Part shown: piece by piece, positions 60,741 through 64,000 of the stretch
Layout: the number at the start of each line of letters is the position of its first letter
How positions within the stretch are numbered: the stretch's first letter is position 1
NCBI GenBank assembly: GCA_022497155.1
Contig: MU385719.1
Span: 682,001 to 746,000, forward strand
Source: Whalleya microplaca
Lineage: Eukaryota; Ascomycota; Sordariomycetes; Xylariales; Xylariaceae
Length of the DNA stretch: 64,000 bases
Direction: 5' to 3'
Notes under the pieces: model-generated
The model's database searches: none
Told to the model about the DNA's origin: nothing
Seen by the model: only the letters and a program-made list of their open reading frames with translations
Made by a program: the position numbers and the translations under genes

Positions 60741-63700
60741 TCACTCATCATCGCTATCCTCGTCTTCGTCATCCTTCGACGCCTTGGTCTCCGCCTTGGC
60801 CCTGACCCACTCAGCAGCCTTAGCACTGACTCTCTCCCTGCTCTTGGCATCGCCGTTGGCCTCCTCCCAGTCGGCCCAGCGCTTGAACCACTTCTTCGCG
60901 GCGCGCGCCTTCAGGCCCCTGACCTTGGTGGCGCGCTCGAACACGTCGCGGACGGCGCCCTTGTCGGCGCCGGCGACGTCCTCGTGGTCGAGCAGCTGGT
61001 GCCAGAGGTCGAACCGCTTGGGGAAGGTCGACAGCAGGCCCTCGAACATGGTCCGCCCCAGCTCGGGGTTCTTGTGCGGCGAGTTGAACTCGAGCGCCGC
61101 GAACTTGGTCATCAACAGAAGGCGGGCGTGGTCAGGCAACGCCTGTGTGGCGCGTGGTAGCAGTGCTCGTGCGCGTTCGGGTTGGTTCTGTACAGCGTGC
61201 AGCCAGTGCGCGTAGTTATACCAGACATCGGGCGAGGTTGCGCCAAACTTTTTGACCAGGGCTTGGAAGACATCATCGGCTTTCTGTTGGACTATTAGCG
61301 TTATGTAAATGTGAAGAAACTGGCATATGACTTACCTTGGTTTTGTCCTCCTGAATATAGATGCTGGCTAGGCGCTGGTAGACTTCTTGCTGATCGTTGA
61401 CCTGACAGGAACGCCTGAAGATTTCTTCGACGGTATCTTCGTTACCGAACCTCACCTCAAGATTGAGATAAGCAATCCATGCGTTGAGCTTCTCTGTCTC
61501 TTCAGAGCTGCTGATGGTGGTAACGGCGCGCTCGGCCACTTCACGAGCTTTCGCGAGCTCACTGACTTGCATCTGGAAAGCCATGTACTCGATCCATAAC
61601 GCAGATGAGTTTGGTTGGCGATTGAGAAGTTGTTCGTAATCAACAGCTGTCCTTGGACCAAAGGCATCCAGATCGCCGCTCCTATCCACCTCGATCTGCG
61701 GTTTCCGACGCTTCTTTTTCTTATCTTGAGCTGTACCTGCGTCCCCATCTGCATTCTCATCTGCCGCATCGACCTCGTCAAGTGCGTTGCCAGTCCAATC
61801 GAACCCGCCTGCATCAAGAGCATCGATATTGTCGGCTGCCTTATCGACCATCTTAGTATCTTCGTCCTCGCTGACTACATCCAGGTCATTATCGGTCCCT
61901 GTTATAAGGATAGCACTTCCGTCATCATCCATCTCATCGTCTTCGTCTTCGTCACTTTCGTCCTCATCGTCGAAGAGTGCGGCGCCAGCGTCATCCTCAT
62001 CTTCATCGCTGTTGTCCACATTCATTTCACTGTCATCATCCTCGAAATAGGACGGTTTCAGGCCGAAGTTGATTCGTCTTTTCTGTTTGTCGAGCTTCAG
62101 AATGATCGCTTTGACTGCGTCGCCCTCGCTGAATAGCTTTCGCGCATCTTCAACACGCTTCTCTGCCATCTCACTGCGATGGCACAGCCCGCTCACGTTT
62201 GCAGAGCCGTCAACTAGAATGAAAGCGCCGAATTCCTCAACTTTACGGATCTTGCCAGTAACAATCTGACCTTCACGAAGGTCATGATAGTTGACCAGAG
62301 GAACGAAATCTTTGTCGACAACTGACGGTTTTAGACTCATCTGGATATGACCCACTGTAGGGTCAACAGAGATGATGCGACCCTTCAGAAGCTGATCAAT
62401 TTGATACTCATCTTTCCAGTCTTTTAGGAACCTATCCGAGAGATCTGAAATTCTGACCATCGCTGTAACATCCCCACCGAGTCCCACGAAAACGCCCTTG
62501 TCAGACACGTTCTTCACAAAGCCTCGAACCACGTCGCCTGCATTGATTTGGGATAAGTTGGTGACCTCGCGGTCCTTCACAGGCAGAGAAGAATTGAGCA
62601 CTCTCGAAGGACGCGATGAAAGTCGAACCTTCTTGTTACTCTTATCAACATCGACGACCGATACTCGAATTACATCATTCTTGCTGAAGGTCGTAGTGTT
62701 TGCTTCATCATAATCGTCACTGATATCGACCAAATGGACCGGTCCAGAGACGACATCACTGAGCTGTACCATGATTTGTCGTTCATTGATCTTAGTGATC
62801 CGACCAGGAAGAACCGTGTTTTGCTTCATATTCTCCCAAGTGAGATTTGTCGAGGAGCCAGAAGAGCGAGCCGACAGGTCGAGACGGCCTTCTGCTGGAT
62901 TTACCGCTAACACGCGAACTCGCAACGCAGAACCGACCGGGAAGTTTGACACAAGATCTTCAAGTTGAGACACGTCATCGGATATCTCTAGTGTGCTGAT
63001 CTTGCCTCGAACATTGGGCGACAAGCTCACCCAAAGGGAATTCTTTTGGACATTATTGACGAAACCTAGATGAGTAGAGCCGGGCTCTAGTGTATCTAGT
63101 GACAGCGTCTTCGGGGAGTCTTTCTTTGTGTCGCTCGGCTTTGCAGATAACTCAAGAACCGAGTGTGATGATCGATGGCTTATGGGTAAGAATCGGTGGT
63201 TCCTCGCATCGTGGATACCGAGAAGTCGGACTGTGATAGTGTTGTTTACGCGGAAGTGGCTTAGAGGTGCCTTAGGATTTGGAATCTTATCCCATGAATC
63301 GAACACTTGGGACACGTCCACGCGACCTTGTATGTTATCGGCAAGTTTGACATTGAGCTGCGTACTCTTGACCGATACGATTTTGGCTTTGGTGATTTTA
63401 CCCACGAACAAGTCATCCGTTGACGATATCGTCTCATCTACTGGGTTTTCAACCTTGGTTGCAGCCGTAGAGGAATCATTAGCTTTCGTATGATTCTGTC
63501 CCTCAAAAGAAGGCGAGGCAACAACAATCCTCCCGTGCTCCTTGTCAATGGAGTCGATCTTGACAAGTATGGGCTGAAACTTCTCCAACCCAAAGCCCGG
63601 CTTGTTTTGATCTTCTCGAGGTAGTTTAGACTTAGGTAATAAGGCGGTGATTTGGCCACAAAATTGAACAAATGCTGCCGTGACCGTAATATTTCTGACA

Positions 63701-64000
63701 AATCCTTGCCGAAGCTGCCCAACCTTGACTTCTTCAAAGGACGTAAGAAGCCTATCATCTTCGCTGGCTTTGGCTAAACTGGGCTTCTTCGACAACGCGA
63801 TGAATCGACGGCCTTCGTTTTTGTCAAGCACCACAAGATCATGGAGCGTTTGCCCAACACGGATGTGTTTCAAGGCGGATTGACACTTGCTAGGTCGATC
63901 AGCCAGATGCCCTACGGATAACATCGCCTTCAATGAACCGTCTACCAGTTCAACGAAAACATCATCTTCCGTCTTCTGGACAACTTTAGCAGAGACGGCA
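60741..64000 (-). CDS. rrp5: rRNA biogenesis protein RRP5, C-terminal part (cut by window end)
   Basis: Nucleolar S1/HAT-repeat protein needed for early pre-rRNA cleavages in both 40S and 60S assembly. Exons 61336-64000 (open to the window end) and 60741-61283 are joined by a 52-bp intron (GTAAGT donor). The frame has no stop or credible start before 64000, so the N-terminus lies outside; 1068 residues are visible. One partial and six further S1-like RNA-binding repeats can be seen, the last with REGQIVTGKIRKVEEFGAFILVDG. They are followed by a highly acidic linker and then HAT/TPR helices (NSSALWIEYMAFQMQ, SPDVWYNYAHWLHAVQNQPERARALLPRATQALPDH as two adjoining helices, RFDLWHQLLDHE). It ends in an acidic DDEDEDSDDE tail. 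Yeast Rrp5 is about 1730 residues. Confidence 0.95.

Noticed and set aside
61615..62136. 173-residue plus-strand frame opposite RRP5
   Set aside because: Antisense of the acidic linker and S1 domains, giving hydrophobic Ile/Val runs as an artefact.

Overview
The window is nuclear DNA of a filamentous ascomycete (Pezizomycotina, most likely Sordariomycetes). The evidence is short 50-110 bp introns with GTRNGT donors, branch sites of the TACTAAC type, micro-exons, fungal-specific genes (NoxR, CFEM-domain and Rictor/Ste16-type proteins) and long intergenic spacers containing microsatellites. I could not fix the genus. All gene models were assembled by hand: exon phases were checked so that every multi-exon model sums to a whole number of codons.

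Layout. 1-7 kb: PP1 catalytic subunit (+), an Rdx/selenoprotein-W-like thiol protein (-) and the heterotrimeric G-protein gamma subunit (-). 8-14 kb: eIF3a (+), then two tandem CFEM-domain single-pass membrane proteins (-). 14-19 kb: gene-poor, with one unrecognised three-exon gene (+) and an intron-containing tRNA-Thr(UGU) (-). 19-31 kb: the Sar1 exchange factor Sec12 (+), a divergent pair of DUF5672 glycosyltransferase-like genes, a small Gly/Arg-tailed protein (+) and a third single-pass membrane protein (-). 33-40 kb: a CE4 chitin deacetylase with three chitin-binding modules (+) and the NADPH-oxidase activator NoxR (-). 44-52 kb: the Cu chaperone for SOD1 (-), mitochondrial uL13m (+), urate oxidase (-) and a secreted PL20 glucuronan-lyase-like enzyme (+). 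53-64 kb: the TORC2 subunit Rictor/Ste16 (+) and the 3' part of RRP5 (-), cut by the window end.

Functionally this is mostly housekeeping and signalling: PP1, G-gamma, NoxR and Rictor; eIF3a, RRP5 and uL13m; Sec12; CCS and uricase. Interspersed are cell-surface and secreted proteins (two CFEM proteins, a Cys-rich/TM protein, chitin deacetylase, PL20) of the sort used in wall modification and host or substrate contact. I see no intact transposon, CRISPR array or recognisable secondary-metabolite cluster.

The observations most worth a second look are the orphan three-exon gene at 16.4-17.3 kb, a P(A/V)EL-type cytosolic tail motif shared by three membrane proteins with different ectodomains, the divergent DUF5672 pair, an upstream in-frame start in CCS that would add a possible mitochondrial leader, a uricase without a canonical peroxisomal tail, and a duplicated module in the eIF3a tail.
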